Positions 54,250-63,972 of a DNA stretch of 64,000 nt are shown here, one piece after another; position 1 is the stretch's first letter, and the number at the start of each line of letters is the position of its first letter. Below the pieces are notes generated by a model. It did no database searches and was not told where the DNA came from. It saw only the letters and a list, made by a program, of their open reading frames with translations. The position numbers were made by a program, and so were the translations under genes. This stretch comes from JAKFWF01 sp963732635. GTDB lineage: Bacteria; Pseudomonadota; Alphaproteobacteria; Rhizobiales; Hyphomicrobiaceae. The DNA lies in NCBI GenBank assembly GCA_963732635.1, contig CAVTAL010000033.1:463734-527733 (forward strand), written 5' to 3'.

Positions 54250-55233
54250 TCAGGGCAGCGGTCGGCGCAGTGTCGTTTTGATGCGGCGCACGGTGCCGGT
54301 CTTGGCCCGCATGACAACTGTCTCGGTCTCGGCGAAGTCGCCGCGGAAGTGCACGCCCTGCAGCAGCGATCCGCTCGTCACGCCGGTGGCCGAGAAGATC
54401 ACATCGCCCGACGCCATGTCTTGCATGGTGTACTTGCGCTTGACGTCGGCGCCCATCTTTTCGGCGCGAATGCGCTCTTCGTCTTTCAGAGGCATCAGCC
54501 GTCCCTGGATCTGACCGCCGATGCAGCGCAACGCGGCCGCCGCCAGCACGCCTTCCGGCGCGCCGCCCGAGCCCAGGTAGATATCAATGCCGGTTTCCTT
54601 CGAGTCGGTGGTCCAGATCACGCCAGCAATGTCGCCGTCGGGGATCAACTGTACACCGGCGCCAGCATCGCGGACTGCCTTGATAAGCTCGGCATGGCGC
54701 GGCCGATCGAGGATGCAGGCCATGATTTCGCTCACCGGCACGCCCTTGGCCTTGGCTAGTGCCATCAGATTGTCGCGCGGGCTGGCATCAAGGTCGACGA
54801 TGCCTTCCGGATAGCCTGGCCCGATCGCAATTTTGTTCATGTACATGTCGGGTGCATGCAGCAAGCCGCCGCGCTCGGCGATTGCAAGCACGGCAAGCGC
54901 ATTCGGCATCGCCTTGGCACAGATCGTGGTGCCTTCCAGCGGATCAACCGCGATATCGACCTGCGGGCCGTTGCCGGTGCCTACCCGCTCGCCGATGTAG
55001 AGCATTGGCGCCTCGTCCATCTCGCCTTCGCCGATGACAACCAGGCCATCGATGTTCACGCGCCCTAGTTCATAGCGCATGCTGTCGACGGCCGCCTTGT
55101 CGGCCGCCTTCTCGTTGCCGCGACCAACGAGCCGAGCTGCCGCCACGGCAGCAGCCTCGGTCACCCGAGCGATCTCAAGTACGAGAACGCGATCCAGCCC
55201 GTTGATCGACTTATCCTTCGGTGCCACGGCCAT
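54250..55233 (-). CDS. glpX: Class II fructose-1,6-bisphosphatase
   Basis: GlpX-type fructose-1,6-bisphosphatase (327 residues), a Li+-sensitive phosphatase for gluconeogenesis. Motifs: VTEAAAVAAARLVGRGNEKAADKAAVDSMR, VVIGEGEMDEAPMLYIGE, DIAVDPLEGTT (metal and phosphate site), GSGGAPEGVLAAAALRC and ATGVTSGSLLQGV. All expected catalytic elements are present. It follows homoserine dehydrogenase in the same direction after 54 bases, an order typical of Bradyrhizobium-like genomes. Confidence 0.97.
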   Translation of the reverse strand: MAVAPKDKSINGLDRVLVLEIARVTEAAAVAAARLVGRGNEKAADKAAVDSMRYELGRVNIDGLVVIGEGEMDEAPMLYIGERVGTGNGPQVDIAVDPLEGTTICAKAMPNALAVLAIAERGGLLHAPDMYMNKIAIGPGYPEGIVDLDASPRDNLMALAKAKGVPVSEIMACILDRPRHAELIKAVRDAGAGVQLIPDGDIAGVIWTTDSKETGIDIYLGSGGAPEGVLAAAALRCIGGQIQGRLMPLKDEERIRAEKMGADVKRKYTMQDMASGDVIFSATGVTSGSLLQGVHFRGDFAETETVVMRAKTGTVRRIKTTLRRPLP

Positions 55234-55287
55234 TTCGACGATCCCCCAAAAGTCCGATAACTTGCGGTTAAATGTGCTGATGCGCTG

Positions 55288-56643
55288 CTAGAGCTTCTCG
55301 ATACGAATCGTCTGCGGCTTGCCCGCGACCTTGCCGTCCTTCTCGATGCCATCGAGCGCCTTGCGGAGTGCTGATTCCGTAGTCTCGTGCGTGATCAGGA
55401 TTACCGGCATCTGCGCCCCCGGTTCAAGTCGCGCGCCGATGCCGGGCAGGGCCTTACGCGGCCGGCGCTGAACGATGCTTTCCAGCGACACCTCCTGCTC
55501 CGCCATGCGCTTGGTAATCGCCGCCATCACGCCCGGCCGATCATGTGCATCGAGGCGGATGTAGAACGCCCCCAGATGCTGACCCAGCGGCGCCCGCTTC
55601 GGCGTCTTCAGTTGCGGCGATGGCACGCCGAACGGCGGCAGGATGAAACCCGCGGCAATGTCGGCGATGTCGCTCGCCACCGCCGACGCGGTCGCCTTGG
55701 CGCCAGCACCGGGGCCGACCAGCAGCAGATTGCCGGCGAAATCAGCATCAACCGCGACCGCGTTGGTGACGCCCGCGACTTCGGCGATTGCGGTGTCCTT
55801 CGGCAGCAATGTCGGGTTGACGCGCTGCTCGATGCCGCTTTCGGTCTGCAATGCGACACCCAAGAGCTTGATGCGATAACCGAGGTCGTCGGCGGCCTCG
55901 ATGTCGGCCTGGGTGATCGATTGTATGCCCTCGATGTGCACGTTCTCGAAGGCCACCTTGGTGCCGAACGCCAGCGCCGACAGTAGCGTCAACTTGTGCG
56001 CGGTATCGAAACCGCCGATGTCGAAGGTCGGATCGCTTTCGGCGTAGCCCTTGGCCTGAGCCTCCTTCAGCACATCGTCAAAAGCGCGATGTTCTTCCTG
56101 CATCTTGGTCAGGATGTAGTTACAGGTGCCATTCAAGATGCCATAGACACGGCGAACTTCATTGCCGGCCAGTGCTTCGCGCATGGTCTTGATGATCGGA
56201 ATGCCACCGGCGACCGCCGCTTCGAAATTCAGTGCGACGCCGTTCTTCTCGGCCAGTCGCGCCAGATCCGTTCCATGCAGCGCCAGCAAAGCCTTGTTGG
56301 CGGTCACGACGTGCTTCTTGGCCGAGAGGGCAGCTTCGACAGCTTGCCGCGCGACACCTTCGTGGCCGCCGATCAGTTCGACGAAGCAGTCGATCTCGGG
56401 ATCGGTGGCGAGCTTCACCGGATCGTCGACCCAGCGCACATCGGCCAGCGGCACGCCGCGATCCTTGGATCGCGTGCGGGCGGAAACAGCGGTCAACTCG
56501 AGCTTCCGGCCGACTGTCGCGCTTAGGCGCACTCCATGTTTCTCAAGCAGGTGCAGCAAGCCTGCGCCAACAGTGCCGAGGCCGGCGACGCCGATCCGGA
56601 GGGGCGGCAGTGCCGCGGCGGATGACTTCGCGCCTGACTTCAT
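55288..56643 (-). CDS. hom: Homoserine dehydrogenase
   Basis: NAD(P)-dependent homoserine dehydrogenase (451 residues) of the threonine/methionine branch. N-terminal Rossmann domain GVAGLGTVGAGLLHLLE, then CFVELIGGHEGVARQAVEAALSAKKHVVTANKALLA, catalytic region GGIPIIKTMREALAGNEVRRVYGILNGTCNYILTKM and ESDPTFDIGGFDTAHKLTLLSALAFG, and a C-terminal ACT domain (FYIRLDAHDRPGVMAAITKRMAEQEVSLESIVQ) implying threonine feedback. Start ATG 56643 overlaps the aminotransferase stop by 4 bases. The long open frame upstream is a shadow of the aminotransferase. Confidence 0.97.
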   Translation of the reverse strand: MKSGAKSSAAALPPLRIGVAGLGTVGAGLLHLLEKHGVRLSATVGRKLELTAVSARTRSKDRGVPLADVRWVDDPVKLATDPEIDCFVELIGGHEGVARQAVEAALSAKKHVVTANKALLALHGTDLARLAEKNGVALNFEAAVAGGIPIIKTMREALAGNEVRRVYGILNGTCNYILTKMQEEHRAFDDVLKEAQAKGYAESDPTFDIGGFDTAHKLTLLSALAFGTKVAFENVHIEGIQSITQADIEAADDLGYRIKLLGVALQTESGIEQRVNPTLLPKDTAIAEVAGVTNAVAVDADFAGNLLLVGPGAGAKATASAVASDIADIAAGFILPPFGVPSPQLKTPKRAPLGQHLGAFYIRLDAHDRPGVMAAITKRMAEQEVSLESIVQRRPRKALPGIGARLEPGAQMPVILITHETTESALRKALDGIEKDGKVAGKPQTIRIEKL

Positions 56644-57893
56644 GATGCCGCTCGCTTCGACTTCGGCTTGGCGTTGGTATCCGGCGTGGTGGGCAACACA
56701 TTGTGCAATCCGTCGGTGCCGCCGCTCAGGAACTTCTTGATGTTGCGGGCTGCCTGCCGGATGCGATGTTCGTTCTCGACAAGTCCAATGCGAACAAAGC
56801 CCTCGCCGTACTCGCCGAAGCCGAGGCCCGGCGACACGGCCACATCGGCCTTGTCTATCAACAGCTTGGCAAACTCGACAGAGCCCATCTCGCGATAAGC
56901 CGCCGGGATCGGTGCCCAACAGAACATGCTGGCCGGTGGCGACGGTATCTCCCACCCGGCGCGGCCAAAGCTCTCGACCACGAGGTCGCGTCGCGCCTTG
57001 TAGGTGGCGCGGATTTCGGCGACGCACTCCTGCGGACCATTGAGCGCGGCGGCAGCCGCCACCTGGATCGGCGTGAAGGCGCCGTAGTCGAGGTAGGACT
57101 TCACCCGCGCGAGGGCCGCGATGAGGCGCTCGTTGCCGACGGCGAAGCCCATGCGCCATCCCGGCATGTTGTACGTTTTGCTCAACGACGTGAACTCCAC
57201 GGCAACGTCGATCGCGCCCGGCACCTGCAGCACCGATGGCGGCGGATTACCGTCGAAATACAGTTCCGCGTAGGCGATGTCGGACAGGATAATGATGTCG
57301 AGCTTCTTCGCCATCTGCACCGCCGCGGCGTAGAATTCGAGGTCCGCGACCATGCCGGTCGGGTTCGACGGATAGCTCAGCACCATTGCCAGCGGCTTGG
57401 GAATCGAGTGCTTGGCCGCGCGCTCAACGCCAGCCAGAAATTCATCGCCATTATTGGCCGGCAGATGCCGAATGGCGGCACCCGAAATGATGAAACCGAA
57501 CTCGTGGATCGGGTAGGTCGGGTTCGGCACCAGGATCAGATCGCCGGGCGCGGTGATTGCTTGCGCCATGTTGGCGAAGCCTTCCTTCGAGCCCAGCGTC
57601 GCCACCACCTGGGTTTCAGGGTTCAGCTTCACGCCGAATCGGCGATCGTAATAGGCCGCCTGGGCCTTGCGCAGTCCGGGGATGCCCTTCGACGCGGAAT
57701 AGCGGTGAGTGCGCGGCTTCGCAATCGTCTCAATCATTTTGTCGACGATGTGCTGCGGCGTCGGCATGTCGGGATTGCCCATGCCAAGATCGATGATATC
57801 CGCCCCGCGAGCTCGCGCCGCAGCCTTCATCCGATTAACCTCGGCGAAGACGTAGGGCGGCAGGCGCTTGATGCGGTGAAAATCCTCGATCAC
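56640..57893 (-). CDS. Class I/II aminotransferase (AlaC / LL-DAP-aminotransferase-like)
   Basis: PLP-dependent aminotransferase (417 residues). It begins IEDFHRIKRLPPYVFAEVNRMKAAARARGADIIDLGMGNPDMPTP, with NPTYPIHEFGF, LSYPSNPTGMVAD (Asn-Pro-x-Gly substrate site), ILSDIAYAELYFDG, and the PLP Lys in SLSKTYNMPGWRMGFAVGN. I set the start at GTG 57893 because AGGAGGT lies 9 bases upstream; an ATG at 57932 lies before that ribosome site. Family members use alanine, glutamate or diaminopimelate. Coupling with hom suggests an amino acid biosynthetic role. Confidence 0.93.
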   Translation of the reverse strand: MIEDFHRIKRLPPYVFAEVNRMKAAARARGADIIDLGMGNPDMPTPQHIVDKMIETIAKPRTHRYSASKGIPGLRKAQAAYYDRRFGVKLNPETQVVATLGSKEGFANMAQAITAPGDLILVPNPTYPIHEFGFIISGAAIRHLPANNGDEFLAGVERAAKHSIPKPLAMVLSYPSNPTGMVADLEFYAAAVQMAKKLDIIILSDIAYAELYFDGNPPPSVLQVPGAIDVAVEFTSLSKTYNMPGWRMGFAVGNERLIAALARVKSYLDYGAFTPIQVAAAAALNGPQECVAEIRATYKARRDLVVESFGRAGWEIPSPPASMFCWAPIPAAYREMGSVEFAKLLIDKADVAVSPGLGFGEYGEGFVRIGLVENEHRIRQAARNIKKFLSGGTDGLHNVLPTTPDTNAKPKSKRAAS

Positions 57894-58224
57894 GGTCGTT
57901 CGACCTCCTGTTGAGCCAAGGCCTGGTTGCATATCGATGTAGCTTATCGATTCTGGGGCCCTGCCGGCTGTGTGTAAGACCAGTTTACTGCGTTCGTCCA
58001 GTGCGGGGATCCCGGTTGCGACTTTCCGCCAGCCCCGCGCTCGCCTGAATTCGAGAGCGACAGCCGAACTTTTTGAATCTAATATGGAATTGGCTTTTTT
58101 GGAAACTTCTGCCTAAACTTTGGTCTCATACGCTCGGCGACCGACATTTTCCCTCGGCTTGGCTGGCGATGACTTGATCGCCGGCCAAGCCTACCTGCCG
58201 CAACCTTCAGCAAGACGTCCCGCC
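57894..58224. other. Intergenic region between divergent aminotransferase and phaC genes
   Basis: About 330 non-coding bases with AT-richer tracts (TTTTTGAATCTAATATGG at about 58071-58088 and TTGGCTTTTTTGG just after), where the divergent promoters are expected. No clear operator, riboswitch or palindrome was recognised. Confidence 0.5.
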
Positions 58225-60069
58225 ATGCAGAAAAACGCCCCCTCCAATTCATCCCCGCCGCCATCGCCAGCAGGCAAGACAGGGTCGACCATGCCGCCGG
58301 ACTACAAAATGAGCAATCCAGACGAATTCACCCGCAACATGCTGCGGGTGATCGAGGACGGCGGCAAGTTCGTGGCGGCGCTGGTGCAGCGCTCGCAGCC
58401 GCCAGGCACCAAGCCGCCGGACTTCACCGACACGGCCAAGACTTTGACCGAGCTCAGCCAGGCCTGGATGACCGATCCGACCAAGCTCGCCGAAGCGCAG
58501 GGTGAACTTTATCGTGGCTACATGGACCTCTGGAACGGAACCATGCGCCGGCTGATGGGCGACAGCGTTGAGCCGATCGCCAAACCACAGTCGGGTGACG
58601 GCCGCTTCAAGGATTCCGAGTGGTCCGCCAACCCCTACTTCGACTACTGGAAGCAGGCCTATCTGTTGACCACCCAGTGGGCGGAACAGACCCTATCGAA
58701 CACGCCCAATCTCGACGAGCGGACGCGCCACAAGGCCGATTTCCTGATGCGGCAAATCGCGGCTGCGCTGTCGCCTTCGAACTACGCGGCCACCAATCCG
58801 GAAGTGCTGCGCGAAACCTTCGCGACCAACGGACGGAACCTCGTCGAAGGCATGGAACAATTGCTCAAGGACATGGATAAATCCGGTCCGATGCTGAAGA
58901 TCAGCCAGACCGATACCAGCGCCTTTGAGGTCGGACGCAACCTTGCCGTCACACCCGGCAAAGTAGTGTTCCAGAACGACGTCTTTCAGCTGATCCAATA
59001 CACGCCGACCACCGCGACGGTGCACGAAGTGCCGCTGTTGATCGTGCCGCCGTGGATCAACAAGTTCTATATCCTCGATCTCACCCAGCCGAAGTCGTTC
59101 ATCCGTTATGCGATCGCCCAGGGTTTCACGGTGTTTATCGTCTCGTGGGTCAACCCGGACGAGCGCCTGAAGGACAAGACCTTCGAGGATTACATGCGCG
59201 AGGGCGTGCTATCGGCGACCGATGCCGTCATGCGCGAATCCGGGCAATCGAAGATCAACGTCGTCGGCTACTGCGTCGGCGGCACGCTACTGGCGTCGAC
59301 GCTGGCCTATCTGGCGGCACGGGGGCACGATCCTTTCGTGTCGGCGACTTTCCTCACCACCCAGGTGGACTTCACCAAGGCCGGCGACCTCAAGTTGTTC
59401 ATCGATGAGGAGCAGTTGAAGGTGATCGCCGATTCCATGGCCGAGAAAGGCTATCTCGAAGGCAGCAGCATGGCGTCGGTATTCAACATGTTGCGGCCAA
59501 AGGATCTGATCTGGCCCTACGTCGTCAACAACTACATGATGGGCAAGAAGCCACTGCCGTTCGACCTGCTCTATTGGAACCAGGATTCGACGCGGATGCC
59601 GGCCGCCAACCATAATTTCTACCTGCGCGAGTTCTATCACGAGAACAAGCTCGCCAAGGGCCAGATGACGCTCGCCAATACGCGCCTGGACCTGAAGAAG
59701 GTGACAATCCCGATCTATCACCTCGCCGCCCGCGAGGACCACATTGCGCCGGCTGAATCAGTCTTCATCGGCGCCCGGATGCTCGGTGGACCGGTCGAGT
59801 ATGTAATGGCCGGCTCCGGCCATATCGCCGGTGTCGTCAATCCGCCAGACCCGAAGAAAGTCAAATACCAGTACTGGACCAATAGTTCGAACGCCGCGAC
59901 GTTCGCCGATTGGGTCAAGGGTGCGACCGAGACACCGGGCTCGTGGTGGCCGCATTGGATCAAGTGGCTCGGCGCCAAGTCAGGCACCATGATTCCGGCC
60001 CGCGTACCCGGCGCCAAGCTTGGCACGATCGAGGACGCGCCGGGCAGTTACGTCAAGACCAGGGGCTGA
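58225..60069 (+). CDS. phaC: Class I poly(3-hydroxyalkanoate) synthase
   Basis: Polymerises 3-hydroxyacyl-CoA into polyhydroxyalkanoate granules (614 residues, usual length). The lipase-like box is GYCVGGT with the nucleophile Cys350; Asp505 (AREDHIAP) and His533 (GSGHIAG) complete the triad. Class I features such as DPTKLAEAQGELYRGYMDLWNGTMRRLMG, PPWINKFYILDL and WPYVVNNYMMGKKP are clear. The start is uncertain: 58225 (MQKNAPSNSS) or 58291 (MPPDYKM), with a Pro/Ser-rich stretch between. No phaA/B/R or phasin gene is adjacent. Confidence 0.96.
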   Translation: MQKNAPSNSSPPPSPAGKTGSTMPPDYKMSNPDEFTRNMLRVIEDGGKFVAALVQRSQPPGTKPPDFTDTAKTLTELSQAWMTDPTKLAEAQGELYRGYMDLWNGTMRRLMGDSVEPIAKPQSGDGRFKDSEWSANPYFDYWKQAYLLTTQWAEQTLSNTPNLDERTRHKADFLMRQIAAALSPSNYAATNPEVLRETFATNGRNLVEGMEQLLKDMDKSGPMLKISQTDTSAFEVGRNLAVTPGKVVFQNDVFQLIQYTPTTATVHEVPLLIVPPWINKFYILDLTQPKSFIRYAIAQGFTVFIVSWVNPDERLKDKTFEDYMREGVLSATDAVMRESGQSKINVVGYCVGGTLLASTLAYLAARGHDPFVSATFLTTQVDFTKAGDLKLFIDEEQLKVIADSMAEKGYLEGSSMASVFNMLRPKDLIWPYVVNNYMMGKKPLPFDLLYWNQDSTRMPAANHNFYLREFYHENKLAKGQMTLANTRLDLKKVTIPIYHLAAREDHIAPAESVFIGARMLGGPVEYVMAGSGHIAGVVNPPDPKKVKYQYWTNSSNAATFADWVKGATETPGSWWPHWIKWLGAKSGTMIPARVPGAKLGTIEDAPGSYVKTRG

Positions 60070-60175
60070 TCTCGACCAAAGGCTAAGTGCGGGGTCGAAT
60101 CGTTGCCCCGGCTGAGGTTCTTTGCCGCGCCCATGAAATTCGGCCGGAGGAAACTCAGACTCGCGCCACCCTTAT

Positions 60176-61072
60176 ATGATAGCCGTGCAAGAAAAGTATG
60201 GTCCGGGGGGCGCAGTGTATTCGGTGAATTCCTATCGGCCATGGCTGGCGCGCGTGCCAACCATGGTCCAGTCGGCTTGGATTGGCAGCATCAGGCATGC
60301 ACCACCCTGGCTACGGCGGCCATTGGTGCGATACTTTCGCGCCAATCATGAGCAATCGTGGATCGGGCCGCTCGACATCGCTGTTCGCAAGGTTCGCTTC
60401 AGATGTCATTTCAAGGACAACACCCCCGAGCACAAGCTGTTGTTCCAGGGGCGCCGATTGGACCACTGGCAGCTTTCGAAGTTGAGACCGGTACTGCGAG
60501 AAGGCGGAACCTTCATCGACATCGGCGCCAACTTTGGGTTCTTCGCGCTCAATGCCTGCTCCATGATGGGCGACAAGGGGCGCGTGCTTGCCATCGAACC
60601 GAACCCACTGATGGCTGCCCGTTTGCGCGAGAATATTGCGCTTAATGGATTCAAGAGCATAGTCGTGCACGAAGTGGCGATCGGCGACAGGATCGGCTTC
60701 GCCCGTCCCCACGCAGCCGTTGCCGATCACGGGTCGGCCGGATACGGCGCAGTTGGCGTTGAGGCCGCGTCAGAGAAATCCAACAGCGCAAGCATGGTGC
60801 CGCTTATCGACATCATCGAAGCCGCGAACATCAGCCACATCGACGCCCTTAAGATCGACATCGAAGGCTTCGAATACGAAGCACTTTCGCCATACTTCAA
60901 GTCAGCGCCCAAGCATCTCTTTCCGCATCTGATCGTCATCGAAGAGTCAAATTGTAACCGTTGGAGCGGCGACGTGATCGAAATGCTGCGCGGTCACGGA
61001 TACGAAGTACTCTCGCGCGGACGTGTCGATGTCATCATGCACCGGCCAAAATCACATTCCAGTGCCGATTGA
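60176..61072 (+). CDS. FkbM-family methyltransferase
   Basis: SAM-dependent methyltransferase of the FkbM family (298 residues). Motif I GGTFIDIGANFGFFALNACSMMGDKGRVLAIEPNPLMAARLRENIALN is typical, followed by SMVPLIDIIEAANISHIDALKIDIEGFEYEAL (the family's LKIDIEGFE motif). FkbM enzymes O-methylate sugars of polysaccharides or secondary metabolites. An N-terminal segment (residues 1-75) precedes the domain. Start at ATG 60176; ribosome site not obvious. The neighbouring glycosyltransferase-like gene is convergent. Confidence 0.92.
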   Translation: MIAVQEKYGPGGAVYSVNSYRPWLARVPTMVQSAWIGSIRHAPPWLRRPLVRYFRANHEQSWIGPLDIAVRKVRFRCHFKDNTPEHKLLFQGRRLDHWQLSKLRPVLREGGTFIDIGANFGFFALNACSMMGDKGRVLAIEPNPLMAARLRENIALNGFKSIVVHEVAIGDRIGFARPHAAVADHGSAGYGAVGVEAASEKSNSASMVPLIDIIEAANISHIDALKIDIEGFEYEALSPYFKSAPKHLFPHLIVIEESNCNRWSGDVIEMLRGHGYEVLSRGRVDVIMHRPKSHSSAD

Positions 61073-61133
61073 CATCCGGCTCATTGCGATCGGGTCGTCA
61101 ATCCGCACTGGGCATCGCACACGCCGCCACCAT

Positions 61134-62438
61134 TCAATGTCTTGAACCGGAGCGCCATAGTGCCTCCGCTGTCGCCAGCAGCACGAAGCCGCCGAAAATC
61201 GTAATGTAGAAGAATGTCGCGGTCGCCCATTGTGCATTGCCCGGCATGTTCTGCAGCAATGCCAGGAGTGTGAACCCCAGCACCGCCGGCGACAGATGCC
61301 GCACCAGCAGCGGGATCAGCCAGCCGAAATACCAAGCATAGTGCGGCGAGGTCGCCAGCGTGAAAGCGGCCGCGAGGATCACCAGATGATCGGGACGAAC
61401 CTCGTCGAAGCGACGGCGCAGCAGGGACCAGACGCCGAGTGCCGCAAGCGGAACCAGAACAATAGCAACGTACACCCGCCCCGATGGCGCCCACAGGCCG
61501 AAATCACGCAGCACCCAGATAATGTGAAAGCCATAGCCGGCGCCATAACCTTCGTTGTCAAGGTGACGCGCCAGAAACCCGACGACGTTCCAGCCCGCGC
61601 CCCAGGCATAAGGCATATAAAGTGCCGCGAGCATCACCGCGAAAGCCAGCGGCATGCGCCAACTGCCTCGCCGCCATAGCGCCGGCGCCAGTACCAGCGG
61701 GAAGTACTTGGTCGCGAACGCCGCAGCCAGCAGACCGCCGGCTAGTCCTTGGCGTTGTCGCACCACGGCCAAAATCGTCAACATCAACAGTGCCGTCGCG
61801 GCACTGTCGATATGGCCCATGCTGGAGAATTCCCAGATCGGCAGCGGATGCCAGGCGTAGATCAGCACCCGCTCGCGCGGCAGGTTGTCGGCCTTGAGCC
61901 AGGCCAGCAAGGCGATGATCGTCACACCTTCGGCGAGCGCCATCACCAGTTGAATGCCGCGCAGGCTGTCCGAAAGACGATTGGCGAGCGCGAACAACAT
62001 CTCGGCCAACGGCGGATAGAGCGTGACCGCCGTCTCTTTCTGGTTGATGCCAGGATAGATCACGGCATCGCGCAGATGAGCCAGTGCTGCATCCGCCGGC
62101 ACCCACAGATAAGGATTGAAACCCGCCCACTGGATGCGGCCGTCCCAGACATAGCGCAATCCGTCGGTCGTCAGATTGGCTGGCGCCGTCATGGCGAGCG
62201 CCCGCAGAAAAACCGCGATGCACAGGATCAGCAGCAGGTCGAAACCGCGCGCCGGGCGTCGCATCACATAGACGATGGCGCCGACGTAGAGCGCACCATG
62301 CGCCAGCGCACTCGCCACATATGATCCGAGCGCACCGCTCGCAACCTCGCTCGCCCCAAAGGCGACAATTGGCACCAGCGCAGATGCCAGCGCCACGAGA
62401 AACGGCGCCGCGCCTCCCGTCCTGATCACTTCGCTCAA
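61134..62438 (-). CDS. Polytopic glycosyltransferase-like membrane protein (GT-C, DUF2029/GT87-like)
   Basis: Membrane protein (about 434 residues) with about eleven hydrophobic segments and the layout of GT-C glycosyltransferases that use polyprenyl-phosphate sugars. The first periplasmic loop has TDGLRYVWDGRIQWAGFNPYLWVPAD (acidic site, D-G-x-R-Y), followed by AVTLYPPLAEMLFALANRL, YAWHPLPIWEFSSMGHID and ATSPHYAWYFGWLIPLL. I favour TTG 62438, just after GGTGGGGGAATTCC, over the upstream ATG 62546, which would add 36 mixed residues and run toward the divergent gene; the choice is uncertain. It resembles alpha-mannosyltransferases; acceptor unknown. Confidence 0.82.
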   Translation of the reverse strand: MSEVIRTGGAAPFLVALASALVPIVAFGASEVASGALGSYVASALAHGALYVGAIVYVMRRPARGFDLLLILCIAVFLRALAMTAPANLTTDGLRYVWDGRIQWAGFNPYLWVPADAALAHLRDAVIYPGINQKETAVTLYPPLAEMLFALANRLSDSLRGIQLVMALAEGVTIIALLAWLKADNLPRERVLIYAWHPLPIWEFSSMGHIDSAATALLMLTILAVVRQRQGLAGGLLAAAFATKYFPLVLAPALWRRGSWRMPLAFAVMLAALYMPYAWGAGWNVVGFLARHLDNEGYGAGYGFHIIWVLRDFGLWAPSGRVYVAIVLVPLAALGVWSLLRRRFDEVRPDHLVILAAAFTLATSPHYAWYFGWLIPLLVRHLSPAVLGFTLLALLQNMPGNAQWATATFFYITIFGGFVLLATAEALWRSGSRH

Positions 62439-62634
62439 GGAATTCCCCCACCTTATCCTTGCATCGCCGACCGCTTTCTGGACGCCCACCGCTGTGCACG
62501 CGAAACACGAAGTGGTGATGAAACGATCGAACAGCGCCAAGTACACTGTGCATTCAACGCCGATGATTGTCGAACGATCCCCGACGTTGCACTTTCAAAT
62601 CAAAAATATTTGTTTCCAAACGGAGGTAACGCAC

Positions 62635-63915
62635 ATGTATCGATCATCTCGCCGCCGATTTCTTGCCGGTGCCGGCGCCTCGGCACTGCTCATTGGCGCG
62701 GGCGCAACACGCGCGGCGATGGGTCCGAACGACAAGTTCGACCTCGTCATCAAGGGCGGCGATGTTCTCGACCCTAGTCAGAACCTCAAGGCCAAGCGCG
62801 ACATTGGCATCCGCTATGGCTTGATCGAATCAATCGAGGCCGACATTCCAGCGGCACGCGCCAACAAGATCATGTCTGCCACCGGCAAGACCGTGACGCC
62901 CGGACTAATCGACCTCCATTGCCACGTATTCCCGTACGGTTCCGGCATCGGCATCCCGGCCGACGAACTGATACAGTATCAGGCATCGACGACGGCGGTG
63001 TCGGCAGGCGACGCTGGCGCCAACAACTTTGCGATCTTCCGGCGAGCCATCGTCCCGCAGACCCGCACCCGGCTCTATGCCTTCGTGCACATTGCCAATC
63101 ACGGCCTGACCGGATTTCCGGTACCCGAACTCTACAACATCGATTTCGCCCAGGTCGACGCCGCCGCGAAGGCGATCGGCGAGAACGCCGACATCGTGCT
63201 CGGCGCCAAAGTTCGCATGTCCGAAAACGTGGTCGCCAAGAACGGTCTCGAACCGTTGAAGCGCGCCATCCTTGCTTGCGAGCGCTCCGGCGCGCCGGGT
63301 AAGATCATGTGCCACATCGGCGGCGTGGAGACGCCCGAACTGATGAGCCAGATCCTCGACACATTGCGGCCGGGCGACGTGCTGACGCATGCCTATTCGG
63401 GTGCGCCAAACATTGGCGGACGCTTCACCAATATTGTGCAGGACGGAAAGATCTTGCCGGCAGCACTGGAAGCCAAGAAGCGCGGCGTGATCTTCGACGT
63501 CGGCCACGGCGGCGGCTCGTTCGACTACACCATCTGCGAGGCGGCGATGGCGGCGGGCTGCGGTCCGGACACGATCTCGTCCGACGCGCATGTGTTCTCT
63601 GCCAACACACCGGGCATGCCTTACCTGACCTGGGTAATGAGCAAGTTCCTCAATATGGGGCTGAGCCTGGAGCAAGTCGTGACGATGGCAACCGCAGCAC
63701 CGGCAAAGGTCATCAATCGCAACGCCAAACTCGGCACCTTACAGGTCGGCGCACCAGCCGATGTGTCGTTGCTGGAGGTGGTCGAAGGACCGGTCGAGTT
63801 CGTTGACACCCGCAATAACAAGCGTAACGGCAAGATCCACGTCAAGCCGGCCGGCGTTGTCATCGGCGGTGTGCCGCACGGCCGCCCCTATATGGCACCG
63901 TTCGCAGTCAGGTGA
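62635..63915 (+). CDS. Tat-exported amidohydrolase (dihydroorotase-like)
   Basis: Metal-dependent amidohydrolase (426 residues) with a twin-arginine signal (SRRRFLAGAGASALLIGAG), so probably periplasmic. The catalytic domain has FDLVIKGGDVLDPSQNLKAKRDIGIRYGLIESI, GLIDLHCHVFPYG (HxH), KIMCHIGG, DVLTHAYSG, FDVGHGGGSFDYT and TISSDAHVF (metal Asp), ending with the beta-sandwich GTLQVGAPADVSLLEVVEG. ATG 62635 has CGGAGGT upstream. The substrate is an amide, lactone or acyl-amino compound, not identified. It ends ahead of a palindrome near the window end. Confidence 0.93.
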   Translation: MYRSSRRRFLAGAGASALLIGAGATRAAMGPNDKFDLVIKGGDVLDPSQNLKAKRDIGIRYGLIESIEADIPAARANKIMSATGKTVTPGLIDLHCHVFPYGSGIGIPADELIQYQASTTAVSAGDAGANNFAIFRRAIVPQTRTRLYAFVHIANHGLTGFPVPELYNIDFAQVDAAAKAIGENADIVLGAKVRMSENVVAKNGLEPLKRAILACERSGAPGKIMCHIGGVETPELMSQILDTLRPGDVLTHAYSGAPNIGGRFTNIVQDGKILPAALEAKKRGVIFDVGHGGGSFDYTICEAAMAAGCGPDTISSDAHVFSANTPGMPYLTWVMSKFLNMGLSLEQVVTMATAAPAKVINRNAKLGTLQVGAPADVSLLEVVEGPVEFVDTRNNKRNGKIHVKPAGVVIGGVPHGRPYMAPFAVR

Positions 63916-63933
63916 GGGCGCAGCGTCGTAGGC

Positions 63934-63972
63934 GTCGGGTGCAATAGACCGCTTGGCCGTATTGCACCCGAC
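63934..63972. repeat. 13-bp inverted repeat after the amidohydrolase gene
   Basis: GTCGGGTGCAATA at 63934-63946 and its exact complement at 63960-63972 around a 13-base centre containing GCTTGGC. It could work as a terminator-like hairpin but lacks a T-run, and it looks like another small repeat family (GGGTGCAATA). Confidence 0.85.

Noticed and set aside
55288..57159. A 623-residue reading of the homoserine dehydrogenase frame
   Set aside because: The first 170 residues are antisense-like low-complexity sequence within the aminotransferase gene; the true start is ATG 56643.
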